Shown here: positions 34,969-44,745 of the stretch, in pieces
How the letters are laid out: each line of letters begins with the position of its first letter
Numbering within the stretch: the first letter of the stretch is position 1
The notes under the pieces: model-generated
What the model saw: the letters and a program-made list of their open reading frames with translations, nothing else
Databases searched by the model: none
What the model was told of the DNA's origin: nothing
Source of the DNA: Spectribacter hydrogenoxidans
GTDB lineage: Bacteria > Pseudomonadota > Gammaproteobacteria > Nevskiales > Salinisphaeraceae
Assembly: GCF_031846275.1 (NCBI RefSeq)
Contig: NZ_JAVRIB010000007.1
Location: 62,001-126,000, forward strand
Direction: 5' to 3'
DNA: 64,000 nt
Translations under genes and position numbers: made by a program

Positions 34969-35806
34969 GGGTGTCAGCCTGCAGCAGCGCCCGCATTCTT
35001 GTCCACAGTGGCCCGGGCCGGCCCGGGCCCACCGGGGTTCCGTCCAGCCGGGTCACGGGGAAGATTTCGCGCGTGGAACTGGTCAGCCAGATTTCGTCGG
35101 CCGCATGCAGCTCGGCCACCGGGATCGGTCGTTCGGCGACCGTCACAGCCGCCCGTCGCGCCAGCGCAAGCACCCGGGCGCGGGTAATGCCCGGCAGAAT
35201 CGCGGCCTCGAGTGGCGGCGTGATCAGCGTGCTGCCGGAGACCGCAAAGACGTTGCTGGAGGCCCCCTCGGTGACCCGGCCATCTCGCACCAGGATGGCT
35301 TCGTTGGCGTCGTTGGCCTGGGCATCGCCGGCGAGCAGCACGTTGGCGAGCAGGGCGGTGGACTTGATGTCGCAGTGGGCCCAGCGAGTGTCGTCGCGCA
35401 CTACCGCCGCCACGCCCTGCTCGAGAAGGGATGCCGCGACCGGCGGGCGCGTCTGGCAGAATCCCACGACAGTGGCCGGACCGGTGGCGCTGGCCGGCCG
35501 GTGGTCCCGCCGCGGCGGCGCCCCTCGGGTGATCTGCAGATAGACGGCCATGTCGCCGTTGCCATTGCGTGCGATCAGATCGGTGACCAGTGCCGTCCAG
35601 CCATCCGGCCCCAGCGGGTCGGTCAGCCCGATGCCGCGCAGGCTGCTGCCCAGCCGCTGGATGTGATCGGCCAGGGCATAGGCCCGACCATCGTAGACCG
35701 GGATCACCTCGTACACCGCGTCGCCGAACAGAAAGCCGCGGTCGAGGACCGGGACCTGCGCTTCCTGCAGTGGCAGGAACCGGCCGTTGAGGTACGCCGT
35801 GTCCAT
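34961..35806 (-). CDS. dat: Class IV aminotransferase, likely D-amino-acid aminotransferase (Dat)
   Basis: 281 residues of the fold-type IV PLP family. N-terminal YLNGRFLPLQEAQVPVLDRGFLFGDAVYEVIPVY, the PLP-Lys in the region near DIKSTALLANVLL, the TEGASSNVFAV motif and the LPGITRARVL stretch are all present and fit D-alanine transaminase better than branched-chain transaminase. The position between dacA and ybeD in the wall operon supports supply of D-glutamate or recycling of D-alanine. 4-amino-4-deoxychorismate lyase is the main alternative. Twelve bases separate its start from the dacA stop. Confidence 0.88.
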   Translation of the reverse strand: MDTAYLNGRFLPLQEAQVPVLDRGFLFGDAVYEVIPVYDGRAYALADHIQRLGSSLRGIGLTDPLGPDGWTALVTDLIARNGNGDMAVYLQITRGAPPRRDHRPASATGPATVVGFCQTRPPVAASLLEQGVAAVVRDDTRWAHCDIKSTALLANVLLAGDAQANDANEAILVRDGRVTEGASSNVFAVSGSTLITPPLEAAILPGITRARVLALARRAAVTVAERPIPVAELHAADEIWLTSSTREIFPVTRLDGTPVGPGRPGPLWTRMRALLQADTHD

Positions 35807-35818
35807 CGTCGCAGCTGA

Positions 35819-36967
35819 CTACTCGAACAGCAGCCAGAACTCGTCGATCAGGCTCTGGAACAGGCCGCCGGTGCCCACGTCGGTGCCGGCGTAGAGCGGT
35901 CGCTGGTGCAGCGGTTCGCCGTTGAAGGTGATGTTGAGCGTCCCCAGTTCCCGCCCCTTTTCCACCGGCGCTACCAGATTGCGGGTGACCTCGGCGGTGG
36001 TAGCCAGCTTGTCACGACCGCCACGCGGCGCAGTGACGTAGACGGGTCCGCCGGCGTCCACCGGCAGCAGATCGCGGTCCCCCTTCCATACCCGGATTTC
36101 CGTGATCGGCTTGTCAGCGTCGAACAGCTTGTAGGTCTGGTAGAAGCGGAAACCGTAGTTCAGCAGGGCTGCACTGGCCGACTTGCGGGCGTTGTTGCTG
36201 CTGGTGCCGGTAACCACCGATATCAGCCGCATGCCCTCGCGCTCGGCCGACGCGGCCAGGCAGTAGCCGGCGGATTCGGTGTGGCCGGTCTTGACCCCGT
36301 CCACCGAGGGATCGGTCCACAGGAGGGAGTTGCGGTTGTACTGCTTGATGTCGTTCCAGGTGAACTCCTTCTGCTGGTAGAAGCGTTCATACAGGTCCGG
36401 GAAGTCCCGAATCATGGCTCCGGTCAGGGTGGCGATGTCCCGGGCGCTCATGTAGTGGTTCTTCGCCGGCCAGCCGGTGACGTTCACGAAGTGGCTGTTG
36501 GTCAGCCCGAGATCGCTGGCGTACTGGTTCATGTAACCGGCGAAGCTTTCTTCCGACCCGGCCACGTGTTCGGCCAGTGCCAGGGTGGCGTCGTTGCCGG
36601 AAATTATGATCATGCCCCTTAGCAGATCCACCACGGGAATCTGCTTGCCTACCTCGATGAACATCTTGGAACCACCCATGCGCCAAGCCTGTTCGCTGAT
36701 GGTGACCTGGTCATCCAGTGCCAGATTGCCGCTCTTGATCTCGTCGAAGAGGATGTAGGTGGTCATCAGCTTGGTGATGCTGGCCGGCTCCACCGGCTCA
36801 TCCGGATTGGCGCTGGCCAGTAGCTGGCCGCTGTCATGGTCGAGCAGCACATAGGCCTTGGCCGGCACGCTCGGCGGTTGCGGCAGCGACAGTGCCTGGG
36901 CGGGTGCCCCCAGCAGTCCGAGCAGCAGGGTGGTAGCAATGGAGAAGGTGCGGCAGCGGTGGATCAT
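35819..36967 (-). CDS. dacA: D-alanyl-D-alanine carboxypeptidase (PBP5/6, DacA/DacC type)
   Basis: 382 residues from the ATG at 36967; signal peptide (FSIATTLLLGLLGAPAQA) follows. Penicillin-binding motifs: SITKLM (SxxK), SGN, and KTGHTESAGYCL (KTG). A beta-rich C-terminal domain precedes the usual terminal amphipathic helix (GLFQSLIDEFWLLFE) that anchors it to the inner membrane. Removes the terminal D-Ala of pentapeptides. Directly follows rlpA. Confidence 0.97.
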   Translation of the reverse strand: MIHRCRTFSIATTLLLGLLGAPAQALSLPQPPSVPAKAYVLLDHDSGQLLASANPDEPVEPASITKLMTTYILFDEIKSGNLALDDQVTISEQAWRMGGSKMFIEVGKQIPVVDLLRGMIIISGNDATLALAEHVAGSEESFAGYMNQYASDLGLTNSHFVNVTGWPAKNHYMSARDIATLTGAMIRDFPDLYERFYQQKEFTWNDIKQYNRNSLLWTDPSVDGVKTGHTESAGYCLAASAEREGMRLISVVTGTSSNNARKSASAALLNYGFRFYQTYKLFDADKPITEIRVWKGDRDLLPVDAGGPVYVTAPRGGRDKLATTAEVTRNLVAPVEKGRELGTLNITFNGEPLHQRPLYAGTDVGTGGLFQSLIDEFWLLFE

Positions 36968-37020
36968 GACGGGATCGGTCTCTTTAGGTTGCGGCGATGT
37001 TCGGATCCGGTGGCGCAAGG

Positions 37021-37836
37021 CTAGTCGCGCAGCGTGTTGGACTGGATACCCTGCTCGGCCAGACGCTGGCGGGCGTCGTCCAGGCCCTCGGCATCGGGAT
37101 AGGGGCCGATCCGGACACGATAGAGTGGCGGGTCGCTGGCGGTCGGCGATACGAATACCCGATCCAGGCCCATCTCCTCCAGGCGCTTGGCAAGGCCGCG
37201 GGCATTGCGGGCGTTGGAGAACGCGCCTGTCTGCAGGTACAGCGCCGGATTCGCGGGGTTGTCCGAGCGTGCGGTGCCGGTGGTGATGGTTTCCACCTTG
37301 ACCGGGGCCGTGCCGTTATCGAGAAAGCCCAGCTGGGCGGCGGCGGCATAGGACAGATCGATGATGCGGTCGCCGTGAAACGGCCCCCGGTCATTGATGC
37401 GAACGACGATTTCCTTACCGTTGTCCAGGTTCGTCACCCGCGCATAGCTGGGTAGCGGCAACTCCTTGTGAGCCGCGGTCAGCTCATACATGTCATAGGG
37501 TTCGCCGCTGGAGGTGCTGCGGCCGTGGAACTTGCGGCCATACCAGGACGCGGTGCCGGTCTGACGATAACCCTCGGCCGACGTCAGAACGCGGTAACGC
37601 TGTCCCATGACGTCGTAGCTGTCGGGATTGCCGAGACGGCTGAGCGGTTCCGACCTTGGCTCGGGTTGCGGTACCTGGGTGACATCCACGGGCGGCTCGT
37701 GCTCCGGCGGGCCGTCGGTGGTGATCGGTGCTTCATCGGACGCGCTGTCCGGCGCACCATCGCCGGTGGGTGTGCTGGCACAACCGGCCAGCCACAAGGC
37801 GCCCAATGTCAACACAAGAGAACGCGTCGCAGTCAT
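37021..37836 (-). CDS. rlpA: RlpA, septal-ring lytic transglycosylase (lipoprotein, SPOR domain)
   Basis: 271 residues from the ATG at 37836. Lipobox LAGC near residue 18. Double-psi beta-barrel domain with the catalytic-region pattern TGTASWYGRKFHGRSTSSGEPYDMYELTAAHKELPLPSYARV and the Asp/His positions. C-terminal SPOR domain (ALYLQTGAFSNARNARGLAKRLEE) binds denuded septal glycan. Ends 53 bases before the dacA ATG. No clear Shine-Dalgarno before this ATG; the chosen start gives a clean lipoprotein signal. Confidence 0.95.
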   Translation of the reverse strand: MTATRSLVLTLGALWLAGCASTPTGDGAPDSASDEAPITTDGPPEHEPPVDVTQVPQPEPRSEPLSRLGNPDSYDVMGQRYRVLTSAEGYRQTGTASWYGRKFHGRSTSSGEPYDMYELTAAHKELPLPSYARVTNLDNGKEIVVRINDRGPFHGDRIIDLSYAAAAQLGFLDNGTAPVKVETITTGTARSDNPANPALYLQTGAFSNARNARGLAKRLEEMGLDRVFVSPTASDPPLYRVRIGPYPDAEGLDDARQRLAEQGIQSNTLRD

Positions 37837-38843
37837 GCCGAAGGTGCCTGTCGGGAACGGGCGGCGGCGATGGCGTCGGCCAGCTGGCAAACGGCCATCG
37901 CGTAAAGCCGGCTGTGGTTGTAGGTGGTGATCACGAAGAAGTTGTTCAGCCCTATCCAGAATTCGGGACCATGATTGCCCGCCAGCTCTACCAGCCCGAC
38001 CGCGGTGTCGTCGGCGGGTGGATCCTCGGCAACCCGGACGCCGGCGGCGGTCAGATCCCGGTACTCATAGCGGGTCTTGCGCTTGCTGCGGGTCAGACCG
38101 GACAGGTCACCGCCCTCGGTGCGCCCGGGCAGGGCGACCCGCCCGTCTCGCTGCCAGCCGTGCTCGGCCAGATAGTTGGCCACGCTGGCGATGATGTCGG
38201 CCGGGCTGTTCCAGAGATCGCGCCGCCCGTCGCCGTCACCGTCCACCGCGTAGTGGCGGTAGCTGCTGGGGATAAACTGGGGCATGCCCATGGCGCCGGC
38301 GTAGGAGCCCAGCGCGGTGTCGATGTCGATTTTCTCTTCGCGGGCCAGCACCAGGAACTGGCCGAGTTCGCGGCGGAAAAAGTCGGCGCGGGGCGGATAA
38401 TCGAAACCGAGCGTGGCCAGGGCATCCAGCACCCGGTCGCGGCCGATGAAGCCGCCGTAACGGGTTTCCACGCCGATGATGGCTGCGATGATCGGGCCCG
38501 GCACTCCGTATTCCTGCTCCACCTGCGACACGATCCCGGCATGCTCGCGCAGAAAGGCGGCGCCGGCGTCGATGCGCGGCTGGTCGAGGAATATTTTGCG
38601 GTACTCGTGCCAGCGCAGAACCCGTTCCGCGGGCTTGCGCATGGTCTCGATGATATGCGGGCGGGATTCTGCCTCGGCCAGCCGGGATCGTACCCAGGCC
38701 GGGTCCAGCCCGTGTTCGCGTTCGAGGTCGCTCACCAAGGCCCCGGCGCGCGGATGGTCGCGATAGTCGGCCCATGCCGGCCAGATCGCGATGGTCAGGA
38801 TGAGTACGGCCAGCAGGCCGGGCGCGCGCAAAGCCAGAGTCAT
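37833..38843 (-). CDS. mltB: MltB, membrane-bound lytic murein transglycosylase B
   Basis: 336 residues from the ATG at 38843, which overlaps the rodA stop (ATGA). Signal-type N-terminus (GLLAVLILTIAIWPAWA) without a lipobox. Catalytic Glu in AAIIGVETRYGGFIG; family motifs GSYAGAMGMPQFIPSSYRHYAVDGDGDGRRDLW and YNHSRLYAMAVCQLADAI. It cleaves glycan strands. Coupled to rodA upstream and rlpA downstream (4-base overlap). Confidence 0.96.
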   Translation of the reverse strand: MTLALRAPGLLAVLILTIAIWPAWADYRDHPRAGALVSDLEREHGLDPAWVRSRLAEAESRPHIIETMRKPAERVLRWHEYRKIFLDQPRIDAGAAFLREHAGIVSQVEQEYGVPGPIIAAIIGVETRYGGFIGRDRVLDALATLGFDYPPRADFFRRELGQFLVLAREEKIDIDTALGSYAGAMGMPQFIPSSYRHYAVDGDGDGRRDLWNSPADIIASVANYLAEHGWQRDGRVALPGRTEGGDLSGLTRSKRKTRYEYRDLTAAGVRVAEDPPADDTAVGLVELAGNHGPEFWIGLNNFFVITTYNHSRLYAMAVCQLADAIAAARSRQAPSA

Positions 38844-39964
38844 GAACTGAGCAGTTTCCGATGAGTGTTGATGGACATGAGTATGCCGAATCCCATCAGC
38901 AGCACCACCATCGAGGTGCCGCCGAAACTCAGCATTGGCAGGGGTACCCCCACCACCGGCAGCAGGCCGATTACCATGCCCATGTTGACGAACACGTAAA
39001 TGAAGAACGTCAGGCTGATACTGCCCGCCATCAGGCGCTGGAACGTATCCTGGCTGCGTAATGCAATGCGCAGGCCCCGTGCCACCACAAAGCCGTAGAG
39101 CGCCAGCAGGGCAATCACGCCGAGCAGGCCCGCTTCCTCCGCGAATACCGCGAAGATGAAATCCGTATCCGACTCCGGCAGGAAGTTCAGATGCGACTGG
39201 CTGCCGTTGAGCCAGCCCTTGCCGAATAGACCGCCGGAACCGATAGCAATCTTGCTCTGGGTAATATGATAACCCGCGCCAGCCGGGTCGCGCGCCGGAT
39301 TCAGGAAGGTGAGTACCCGTTCCTGCTGATACTCGTGCATGTTGAACCAGACCAGTGGCGCGGCGGCGGCGGCCATCAGCAGCAGCAGCGCCAGAACACG
39401 CCAACGCAGACCCGCCAGGAAAACCACGAAGCCGCCGGCCATCACGATCAGCAGCGCGGTGCCCAGATCCGGTTGGATGGCCACCAGCCCGACGGGCAGC
39501 GCGACGATTGCCGCCGAGGCGATCACTCCTTCCCAGCCGGTGGGCAGGGCCCGCTCGTGCAGGAATGCGGCGGCGGCCAGCGGCACCGCGATTTTCATGA
39601 TTTCGGAGGGCTGGAAGCGGATCACGCCCAGATCCAGCCAGCGCTGCGCGCCCATTGCGGCATCGCCGGTTACCAGTACCAGCAATAGCAGAATCAGCCC
39701 GAGCAGGTAGATCCAGGGCGCCACGGTGCGGTACCAGTCGGGCGGAATCTGGGCGACCACGATCATCGCAGCGAAACCGATCCCCAGCCGGATGCTCTGG
39801 GAAACGACGATCGACATCTGTTCGCCGGAAGCGCTGTAGAGCACGAACAGCCCCAGCCCCCCGCAGGCCATCAGTGCCAGCAGCAGTTGCAGGTCCAGCC
39901 GCCAGCGGACCAGCCAGTCGGCCAGGGACAGGGGTTGTTCGTGTTCCTCGCTCGTGGTGGTCAT
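38840..39964 (-). CDS. rodA: RodA, SEDS peptidoglycan glycosyltransferase
   Basis: 374 residues, ten predicted transmembrane helices. SEDS hallmarks: LGVIRFQPSEIMKIAVPLAAA, AIQPDLGTALLIVMAG, the catalytic-loop region FLPESDTDFIFAVFAEEAGLLG and the final VGVPLPMLSFGGTSMVVLL. Polymerises lipid II in the elongasome with PBP2. Start overlaps the mrdA stop. Confidence 0.98.
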   Translation of the reverse strand: MTTTSEEHEQPLSLADWLVRWRLDLQLLLALMACGGLGLFVLYSASGEQMSIVVSQSIRLGIGFAAMIVVAQIPPDWYRTVAPWIYLLGLILLLLVLVTGDAAMGAQRWLDLGVIRFQPSEIMKIAVPLAAAAFLHERALPTGWEGVIASAAIVALPVGLVAIQPDLGTALLIVMAGGFVVFLAGLRWRVLALLLLMAAAAAPLVWFNMHEYQQERVLTFLNPARDPAGAGYHITQSKIAIGSGGLFGKGWLNGSQSHLNFLPESDTDFIFAVFAEEAGLLGVIALLALYGFVVARGLRIALRSQDTFQRLMAGSISLTFFIYVFVNMGMVIGLLPVVGVPLPMLSFGGTSMVVLLMGFGILMSINTHRKLLSS

Positions 39965-41838
39965 CGGGCGTTATCGCTTTGTACCAGCCTGGGGCCTTCA
40001 AGCGCCGCGTCGATTACTCGCCGGGCGATTGGGCCGGCGGTGCTGCTGCCGCCGCCACCATGCTCGGCCACCACCGCCACCGCGATCTCGGGATCGTCGG
40101 CCGGGGCGTAGGCGACGAACAGGGCGTGGTCGCGGAAGCGATGCTCGATCTCATCGTATTCCGGCGCTTCCTCGTCCTGCGCCAGCGCGGCGACCTGGGC
40201 GGTACCGGATTTGCCCGCCATACGGTAGTTCAGGCCCTGATCGACATACACGTTGGCGGTGCCCCGTCGCGCGTGAACCACCGATTCCATGGCCTGGGCA
40301 ACCACCGACCAGTCACTCTCGTCGGCCAGCCGGATCGGTTCCGCCGCCGGCGGCTGGTAGGGTTCGCGACTGGCGTTGCTGTCGCGCTGGCTGGCCATCA
40401 GTACATGGGGTTGCTTCGCGTTGCCCCGGGTCGCCAGTTCGGCGGTCATATGAGCCAGCTGTAGCGGCGTGGCGCTCATGAAGCCCTGACCGATTACGGT
40501 GTTGAGCGTTTCACCCGGAAACCAGGGCTGTTGACGGGTACCGTTCTTCCACTCGCGCGACGGCATCAGGCCGGCGTTTTCCCGCGGCAGGTCGACGCCG
40601 GTCCTGTGACCCAGTCCGAACAGGGTGGCGTAGCGGTGCATGGCGTCGATGCCCAGGTCCATGCCCAGCTTGTAGAAGTACACGTCGCTGGACCGGAAAA
40701 TGGCCTCCTGCATGTTCAGCCAGCCGTGGCCTTCGCGCTTCCAGTCCCGCCAGCGACGGTCGCTGCCCGGCAGCTGAATATAGCCCGGGCACCACACCCG
40801 CCGGGTCGGGTCGATGCTGTTGCGGTCGAGCGCGGCCAGTGCCATGACCGGTTTCACCGTCGAACCCGGCGGGTATTGCCCCTGCAGGCTGCGATTGAAC
40901 AGTGGCCGGAACGGGTGATCGAGCAACTGCTGATAGTTCTTGCGGCTGATGCCATCCACGAACAGCCCGGGCTCGAAGCTCGGTTTGCTGACCATGGCGA
41001 GCACGCCGCCGGTCTTCGGGTCCAGCGCTACAACCGATCCTGCGTGGTTGCCCAGGGCCTGGTAGGCCACCCGCTGGATATGGGCGTCCACCGTCAGATA
41101 GAGGCTTTCGCCCGGCTGTGGCGGGGTGAAGGAAAGTTCCCGCAGGGCGCGGCCCATGGCATTGGTTTCCAGCAGCCGGGAACCCGGCCGCCCGTGCAGC
41201 TTGTCCTCGTGGCTGGCCTCCACTCCGGTTCGGCCGATGTGGGTGCTGCCGCGGTAGCGCTTGTCGTCGATGATCAGCTGGTCCGCCTCGGTGATGCCGC
41301 CGACGTAGCCGATCAGATGCGCGGCCACCTCGCCCATCGGGTAGTGGCGGGTCAGGCCGGCGCGGATCTCCAGTCCCGGGAAATCGCGACGGTTGACCTC
41401 GAAACGAGCGACCTCGCGCTGGCTCAGATTCAGACGGATGGGAATACCCCGGAACCGCGGTTGCTTGCGCATGCGCTCGAAGAAGCGCTGGCGGTCGCGA
41501 TCGCTGATGGTGACCACTTCGGCCAGCCGATCCAGGGTGGCATCGATGTCGGCTACTTGCTCGGGGATGATCTCCAGCCGATAGGCCGGGAGGTTGTCGG
41601 CCAGCACGATGCCGTTACGGTCGTAGATCAGGCCGCGAACCGGCGGCACCACCTGCACCCGGGTACGATTGTCGTCCGAGCGCAGGGTGTAGTAGCCGTG
41701 CTCGACCACCTGTAGGTAGGCCAGCCGCGTGATCAGGCCGCCGACCATCAGCGCCATGATCACGCCGGCGACGACCGTGCGCCAGAGGAACAGCTGGCGC
41801 TCCGCGCCGTGGTCCTTGATTGGGGTATCCGACGACAT
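39961..41838 (-). CDS. mrdA: Penicillin-binding protein 2 (elongasome transpeptidase)
   Basis: 625 residues. One N-terminal membrane anchor (about 20-40), pedestal domain, then the transpeptidase domain with catalytic Ser in GSTVKPVMAL, SSDVYFYKLG and KSGTAQV. The insert with VWCPGYIQLPGSDRRWRDW is characteristic of PBP2. It cross-links the side wall with RodA/MreBCD. Its gene is separated from mreD by a 41-base gap, then overlaps rodA. Confidence 0.97.
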   Translation of the reverse strand: MSSDTPIKDHGAERQLFLWRTVVAGVIMALMVGGLITRLAYLQVVEHGYYTLRSDDNRTRVQVVPPVRGLIYDRNGIVLADNLPAYRLEIIPEQVADIDATLDRLAEVVTISDRDRQRFFERMRKQPRFRGIPIRLNLSQREVARFEVNRRDFPGLEIRAGLTRHYPMGEVAAHLIGYVGGITEADQLIIDDKRYRGSTHIGRTGVEASHEDKLHGRPGSRLLETNAMGRALRELSFTPPQPGESLYLTVDAHIQRVAYQALGNHAGSVVALDPKTGGVLAMVSKPSFEPGLFVDGISRKNYQQLLDHPFRPLFNRSLQGQYPPGSTVKPVMALAALDRNSIDPTRRVWCPGYIQLPGSDRRWRDWKREGHGWLNMQEAIFRSSDVYFYKLGMDLGIDAMHRYATLFGLGHRTGVDLPRENAGLMPSREWKNGTRQQPWFPGETLNTVIGQGFMSATPLQLAHMTAELATRGNAKQPHVLMASQRDSNASREPYQPPAAEPIRLADESDWSVVAQAMESVVHARRGTANVYVDQGLNYRMAGKSGTAQVAALAQDEEAPEYDEIEHRFRDHALFVAYAPADDPEIAVAVVAEHGGGGSSTAGPIARRVIDAALEGPRLVQSDNAR

Positions 41839-41879
41839 GGATCAGTGCCCGGCCCGGGTTGCCGGTGGTCGACAGGTCA

Positions 41880-42368
41880 TCAGCTATCGACCTCAACCAG
41901 CGCGAAGCGTTCCAGGATCAACGACCACAACGGCCATACCACGGCCGTGCTAAGCACCGGCAGCCAGCGCCACCAGAGGTCCACCTGCCGCCCGTTGATG
42001 CCATCGATCCAGAACAGGGTGAAGGCATAGGCGATCAGGGCCGGTAGCAGCGCCACCCCCTGCTGGATCAGGGGCAGGGTCCAGAGCAGGTCGCGCATTT
42101 TGAACACGATGAAGGCGGCCAGCGCCAGCGCCAGGGCATGCTGACCCAGCGGGGTGGTGTAGCCGGCGTCGAGCAGCAGTCCGGCGAACCAGGCGGCGAG
42201 CACGCCCACCCGGTGGGGCTGATGCAGGACCCAGAACAGTATGGTGGCCGGAAACAGGGCCGGCCGCGCGATCGCGGCCCAGGGCGGCAGGGGCAGAAAC
42301 GTCAGCGCCAGTGCCACTACCAGGCTGCCCAGCATGAGCAGCAGACTGGATCGCAGGGTGGCGGTCAT
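41880..42368 (-). CDS. mreD: MreD, rod-shape membrane protein
   Basis: 162 residues, about five transmembrane segments, typical MreD length. ALTFLPLPPWAAIARPALFPATILFWVLHQPHRVGVLAAWFAGLLLDAGYTTPLGQHALALAL is the standard pattern. Starts inside the mreC stop (ATGA overlap). Interacts with MreC in the elongasome. Confidence 0.96.
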   Translation of the reverse strand: MTATLRSSLLLMLGSLVVALALTFLPLPPWAAIARPALFPATILFWVLHQPHRVGVLAAWFAGLLLDAGYTTPLGQHALALALAAFIVFKMRDLLWTLPLIQQGVALLPALIAYAFTLFWIDGINGRQVDLWWRWLPVLSTAVVWPLWSLILERFALVEVDS

Positions 42369-43315
42369 TGTTCTTCGGGGGTGGCGTCGACGTCATCCGT
42401 GGCGGCGGCGTCTGGAGCCGATACTTTGCCATCGGCCTCGCCGTCGGCGGCTGTAGCGTCGTCAGCGTTGGCGTCATCCTGGTTGCGCCAGACCAGCAGC
42501 ACTTCCCGGCCCCGGTTGAGCTTGGCGATGGGGTCCGCGGCGATGGTGAGGAACTCGTTGCCGGCCTCGTGGCTGATACGTCGTACCCGGGCCACCGGGT
42601 AGCCCGGGGGATAGCGCCCTCCCAGGCCCGAGCTGACCAGGAGGTCCCCTTCCTGTACGTCGGCATTGCTGGGCAGGAAGGGAAGCAGCAGCGTATCCGA
42701 CTGTCCAGTGCCCTGGGCGATGGTCTGCAGGCCGGTACGGTTGAACTCCACCGGGATGCCGTGATTGGCGTCGGTGATCATGATGGCCGTGGCCCCCATG
42801 GGATTGGCTTCCGTGACCTGACCCATGATGCCGTTGGCGTCCACCAGCGCCTGCCCCTCGAACACGCCGTCCAGCGTGCCCTTGTTGAGCTTGACGTGGT
42901 GCCGGTAAGGGTCCGGGCTCAGCGACATGATCTCGGCGATCAGAACTTCCTCTCGCAGCGACTGGGATGACGCCAGTAGCCCGCGGATGCGTTCGTTCTC
43001 GGCCTGCAGCGAAGCCAGTTTCTGCAGTCGTCGCTCCATCAGCAGCACGCGACGCTCCAGCGATTCGTTGCGGGCCGCCAGCTGCCCACGATCCAGGTAG
43101 GCCGAAACAGTGTCGGCCAGGTCGTAGGGCATCTCGGCCAGGGATTGCACCGGCTGGATCACTGTGGCCAGACCGGCGCGCACCGGCGACAGATCGTCAC
43201 GGCTGTGATCGACAATCATCAGCACCACCGAAACCACCAGCACCAGAATGATTCGGGCACTGGGCGGCGGCCCGCGCAGGAACAGCCGGTTGTCGTCTTC
43301 GTCCAGGCCGCGCAC
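42365..43315 (-). CDS. mreC: MreC, rod-shape periplasmic protein
   Basis: 316 residues. One N-terminal transmembrane helix (about 20-37), a coiled coil (about 70-110), and the double beta-barrel domain (KLNKGTLDGVFEGQALVDANGIMGQVTEANP, GDLLVSSGLGGRYPPGYPVARV). It ends in a ~40-residue tail made almost only of Asp, Ala, Glu and Gly, a feature that is not part of the conserved fold. Scaffold linking MreB and PBP2. Lies 118 bases downstream of mreB. Confidence 0.97.
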   Translation of the reverse strand: MRGLDEDDNRLFLRGPPPSARIILVLVVSVVLMIVDHSRDDLSPVRAGLATVIQPVQSLAEMPYDLADTVSAYLDRGQLAARNESLERRVLLMERRLQKLASLQAENERIRGLLASSQSLREEVLIAEIMSLSPDPYRHHVKLNKGTLDGVFEGQALVDANGIMGQVTEANPMGATAIMITDANHGIPVEFNRTGLQTIAQGTGQSDTLLLPFLPSNADVQEGDLLVSSGLGGRYPPGYPVARVRRISHEAGNEFLTIAADPIAKLNRGREVLLVWRNQDDANADDATAADGEADGKVSAPDAAATDDVDATPEEQ

Positions 43316-43433
43316 CGGGTTCAGGCTACCTGTCGGGGGCGGAGCGAGACATACCGCATGGATAGCGCCCGGCGGCGGCGCTCAGGGTCAGGGCCGATCA
43401 CGTTGCAGACCTGACGCAGGAACACCTCGACAA

Positions 43434-44474
43434 TCACTCCAGTGCGAACATCTGTCCGGTCTTGCGGTCGATCATTTCCAGCAGAATGCCGCCGCCACGG
43501 GCCACGCAGGTGAGAGGGTCGTCGGCGATGATTACCGGCAGGCCGGTTTCCTCGCTGATCAGCTTGTCGATGTCGGTGAGCAGGGCGCCGCCGCCAGTGA
43601 GCACGATGCCGCGCTCGGCCACGTCCGAACCGAGTTCCGGCGGGGTGGCCTCCAGCGCGGTCTTGACCGCCCCGACGATGCCCGACAGCGGCTCCTGCAG
43701 CGCGTCCAGCACTTCGTTGGAATTCAGCGTGAACGAGCGTGGCACGCCGGCGGACAGATGCCGGCCCACCACCTCGATTTCCTTGACCTCGTGGCCGGGG
43801 AAGGCGGTGCCGATCTGGTGCTTGATCGATTCGGCGGTGGCCTCGCCGATCAGCATGTTGTACTGCCGGCGCACGTAATTGACGATGGCCTCGTCGAAGC
43901 GGTCGCCGCCCATGCGCACGGACTCGGCGTAGACGATGCCGTTGAGGGAGATCACCGCGACCTCCGAGGTGCCACCGCCGATGTCCAGCACCATGGAGCC
44001 GCGCGCTTCGCCCACCGGGATACCGGCCCCGATGGCCGCGGCCACCGGCTCTTCCACCAGATACACCTTGCGCGCTCCGGCGTTGGAGGCCGATTCGCGG
44101 ATGGCGCGTCGTTCCACCTGGGTGGAACCGTAGGGCACGCACACCAGCACCCGGGTGATCGGCCGCAGCAGCCGCTTCTTGTGGACCTTGCGGATGAAGT
44201 GCTGGAGCATCTTCTCCGTGACGGTGAAGTCGGCGATCACCCCATCCTTGAGCGGCCGGATGGTGGTGATATGGCTGGGTGTGCGCCCCAGCATGCGCTT
44301 GGCGTCGTGGCCGACGGCCTCGATGCGCTTGCCGCCGCGGGCGTCCTGACGGACCGCCACCACTGAGGGCTCGTTGAGGACGATGCCCTGATCGCGGGCG
44401 TAGACAAGCGTGTTGGCGGTGCCCAGGTCGATCGACAGATCGTTGACGAATAGGCCCCGGAAGTTATCGAACAT
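43434..44474 (-). CDS. mreB: MreB, actin-like cell-shape protein
   Basis: 346 residues, typical length. Phosphate-binding loops DLGTANTLVYA, GGGTSEVAVISL and the adenosine motif TGGGALLTDID are present, as is the EEPVAAAIGAG connecting region. Polymerises under the inner membrane and directs side-wall synthesis. First gene of the operon that runs to ybeD/lipB. Divergent from gatC across a 271-base gap in which no promoter could be pinpointed with confidence. Confidence 0.98.
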   Translation of the reverse strand: MFDNFRGLFVNDLSIDLGTANTLVYARDQGIVLNEPSVVAVRQDARGGKRIEAVGHDAKRMLGRTPSHITTIRPLKDGVIADFTVTEKMLQHFIRKVHKKRLLRPITRVLVCVPYGSTQVERRAIRESASNAGARKVYLVEEPVAAAIGAGIPVGEARGSMVLDIGGGTSEVAVISLNGIVYAESVRMGGDRFDEAIVNYVRRQYNMLIGEATAESIKHQIGTAFPGHEVKEIEVVGRHLSAGVPRSFTLNSNEVLDALQEPLSGIVGAVKTALEATPPELGSDVAERGIVLTGGGALLTDIDKLISEETGLPVIIADDPLTCVARGGGILLEMIDRKTGQMFALE

Positions 44475-44745
44475 ATTATTGGGAGTCCCTGTTGCCCGAG
44501 GGGAGCGCGGCGGCGATCCAATTCAAAAACCGCGGCCCGGTGACGCTGACCGATGGCGCGGTGAGATTGCCGGCTATGCTAGCCGAGCCTTGAATCACGG
44601 GCAAGCAAGGCGAAAGCGGGGCTTTCCGGAATCCGGGCTGTTGCCATGCCGCGATTAAGCCGCGACGGTGAATATGCTAATTTGTCGCGCCGCGAGACCG
44701 CCGAGCGCCGGCAGTCCGAGCCTCCCAACAACCCTCGGAAGCGTC

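Noticed and set aside
37833..40001. 722-residue version of mltB
   Set aside because: The extra N-terminal part is antisense-like sequence in another frame of rodA; the ATG at 38843 gives a signal peptide and overlaps the rodA stop.
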